Shown here: piece by piece, positions 6,701 through 7,022 of the stretch | How positions within the stretch are numbered: the first letter of the stretch is position 1 | Layout: each line of letters begins with the position of its first letter | Assembly (NCBI GenBank): GCA_031262005.1 | Contig: JAISIO010000191.1 | Location: 1 to 7,022, forward strand | Length of the DNA: 7,022 bases | Direction: 5' to 3' | Source of the DNA: Bacteroidales bacterium | GTDB lineage: Bacteria; Bacteroidota; Bacteroidia; Bacteroidales; UBA1715 | Program-made: the position numbers and the translations under genes | The notes under the pieces: generated by a model | Seen by the model: the letters and a program-made list of their open reading frames with translations, nothing else | Told to the model about the DNA's origin: nothing | Databases searched by the model: none

Positions 6701-7022
6701 TAGTCGAAACCGACGAAGACGAAACCATTCTGTTCAACGGCGAAACAATATTGGTAATAGACGACCACGAAGCATCGTTTGTGCTTATCGCTGAACTTTT
6801 TGCCGAATACAATGTTACAATAGAGTACGCAAGCAGCGGTAGACAAGGTATAGAATATGTCGAAAAGAATCCTTCTGTAGCGTTAATTTTTATGGATATT
6901 CACATGCCACAACTCAATGGTGTGGAAACTATGAGAATTTTAAGAGAAAAATATCCGAATATTCCAATTATAGCGCAAACTGCCTTTGCTCTCAAAGAAG
7001 ACCGTCAAAAATATCTTAACGC
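3757..7022 (+). CDS. Multi-PAS hybrid sensor histidine kinase, C-terminus off window
   Basis: The frame is open for 1088 codons to the window edge. Residues 1 to about 110 resemble a receiver fold lacking its acidic and phosphoacceptor residues. Five PAS-like domains follow (about 125-215, 235-340, 360-468, 483-595, 615-722); the third and fifth are alike (AKIG/ARIG start, W-x-x-D-I-[ST] end). HisKA has SHEIRTPLNA with phosphoacceptor H753. HATPase_c has an N box (N868, N872), G1 DTGVGIAPEN (900-909) and G2 GGTGLGL (929-935). The C-terminal receiver from about 997 has D1002-D1003, phosphoacceptor D1047 in LIFMDIHMP, and T1075; its conserved lysine lies beyond the edge. No signal peptide or membrane segment is visible, so it should be cytosolic: it autophosphorylates at H753 and passes phosphate to D1047. 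ATG 3757 is the first ATG after an in-frame TGA at 3679. No partner regulator is visible and the ligand is unknown. Confidence 0.93.
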   Translation, partial: MTYTTLFWGADTAMLEQLQSYTTQKITHVTEDSVCECDETQEILLLVELEYAESVITHERFSRCFSVAVAYNSQDNDVANADLFNDVLFLSEPDTVLRMRFELYNKLLLTKQGAHHNGDKYKDFFYQNDIPVIVLNNQGILIEANNQFLTKTGYIENELYNKPYTLFFQNFDFEHNKKNGFVMANLVSKQNELIPKELHITRIPSDDEDVFLVVCHSISKQIDYVQQIQYDEIRFRSVITNSPNGLLIFKDNKITFLNEMALLIFGGRTEEFLQKDISQLVIPSQKKGFEDFIAEQSENPTSINKQFTFLSVNHEEIFVKVYCKSLSLDGEYLLLFQDISELMKSKELIANQEFYLNEMQTMAKIGHYEVDFKSNTIYWSREMYSIYNISSKVFTPSLYRVLHYVAPDDVHALKKCYNQAKRQPGIHEITYRLQLGDKEKWIYEKLYGVFSADGEIQQMVGWLHDISDTIVTKQALELTTNKYTQLFENLSIGFLACSIETDSNDQPIDYIIQERNPACEQIWSGNGIDFGSILNKSLKQSVVESNVWIQAANEVYKTHKTVQLKYTTPFNKTIKGTVFMTFDKSQMLAFIEDVSEQEAASQITQKLTKRLKKIQDYARIGTLTIHANGEYYWNKVMYQLFEYNTNVKPSIDLYMARVHPEDKDSVTEAYFNSIQRKDKFLTREVRLQFNDGRVKYLYTEIEFFYINGEHDRSEGWLQDITARRITELQLIAAKEKAEESDRLKSSFLANMSHEIRTPLNAIVGFSTLLVRKNYSEEKRQLFLDDIQTNSRHLLTIINDILDISKIESEQMELSYIWIDLNQLMQEINDSMQFQIKNKEVSLFCQKTLPDSQVRIYMDDVRLKQILTNLISNAIKFTAKGFVHFGYTLLNDTTLEFFVKDTGVGIAPENHNEIFEYFRQEDGSTTRKFGGTGLGLTISKRLIELMGGKIWVESEKGHGAQFFFTLPYVPQDTTITRPTNTAIVETDEDETILFNGETILVIDDHEASFVLIAELFAEYNVTIEYASSGRQGIEYVEKNPSVALIFMDIHMPQLNGVETMRILREKYPNIPIIAQTAFALKEDRQKYLN

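Overview
The window reads as chromosomal DNA of an AT-rich member of the Bacteroidota, probably order Bacteroidales. Three things support this. Promoter-like boxes match the Bacteroidota -7 consensus TAnnTTTG, with the same 9-mer TACTTTTGC upstream of two different genes. The start codons lack convincing Shine-Dalgarno sequences and sit in A-rich leaders. The gene content (NadD, AAA_14/DUF4143 ATPases, a multi-PAS hybrid kinase) is typical of that phylum. Species cannot be read from the sequence.

Layout: (1) 1-473, minus strand, the N-terminal part of nadD (NAD biosynthesis), running off the left edge. (2) 474-768, a divergent intergenic region with a minus-strand promoter for nadD, the first copy of a dispersed repeat, a perfect 10-bp inverted repeat and a plus-strand promoter. 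(3) 769-1974, a DUF4143-type P-loop ATPase. (4) 1975-2305, a repeat-rich spacer: a second copy of the dispersed repeat just after the stop codon, then an array of six GGAAAAAAGTGT-type elements spaced 32-33 bp apart, organised as a 65-bp higher-order tandem repeat. (5) 2306-3598, a second, clearly different DUF4143-type ATPase. (6) 3599-3756, a short spacer. (7) 3757 to the right edge, one uninterrupted frame of 1088 codons encoding a soluble hybrid histidine kinase: a degenerate receiver-like N-terminus, five PAS-like domains, HisKA, HATPase and a C-terminal receiver cut by the window end.

The genes do not form an obvious pathway. nadD is housekeeping and divergent from the rest. The two ATPases look like independently promoted single-gene units with repeats beside them, as expected of accessory genes; their cellular role is unknown. 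The kinase is a stand-alone sensor whose ligand cannot be inferred. The most unusual material is non-coding: the repeat pair bracketing the first ATPase gene, and the phased 65-bp array directly upstream of the second.
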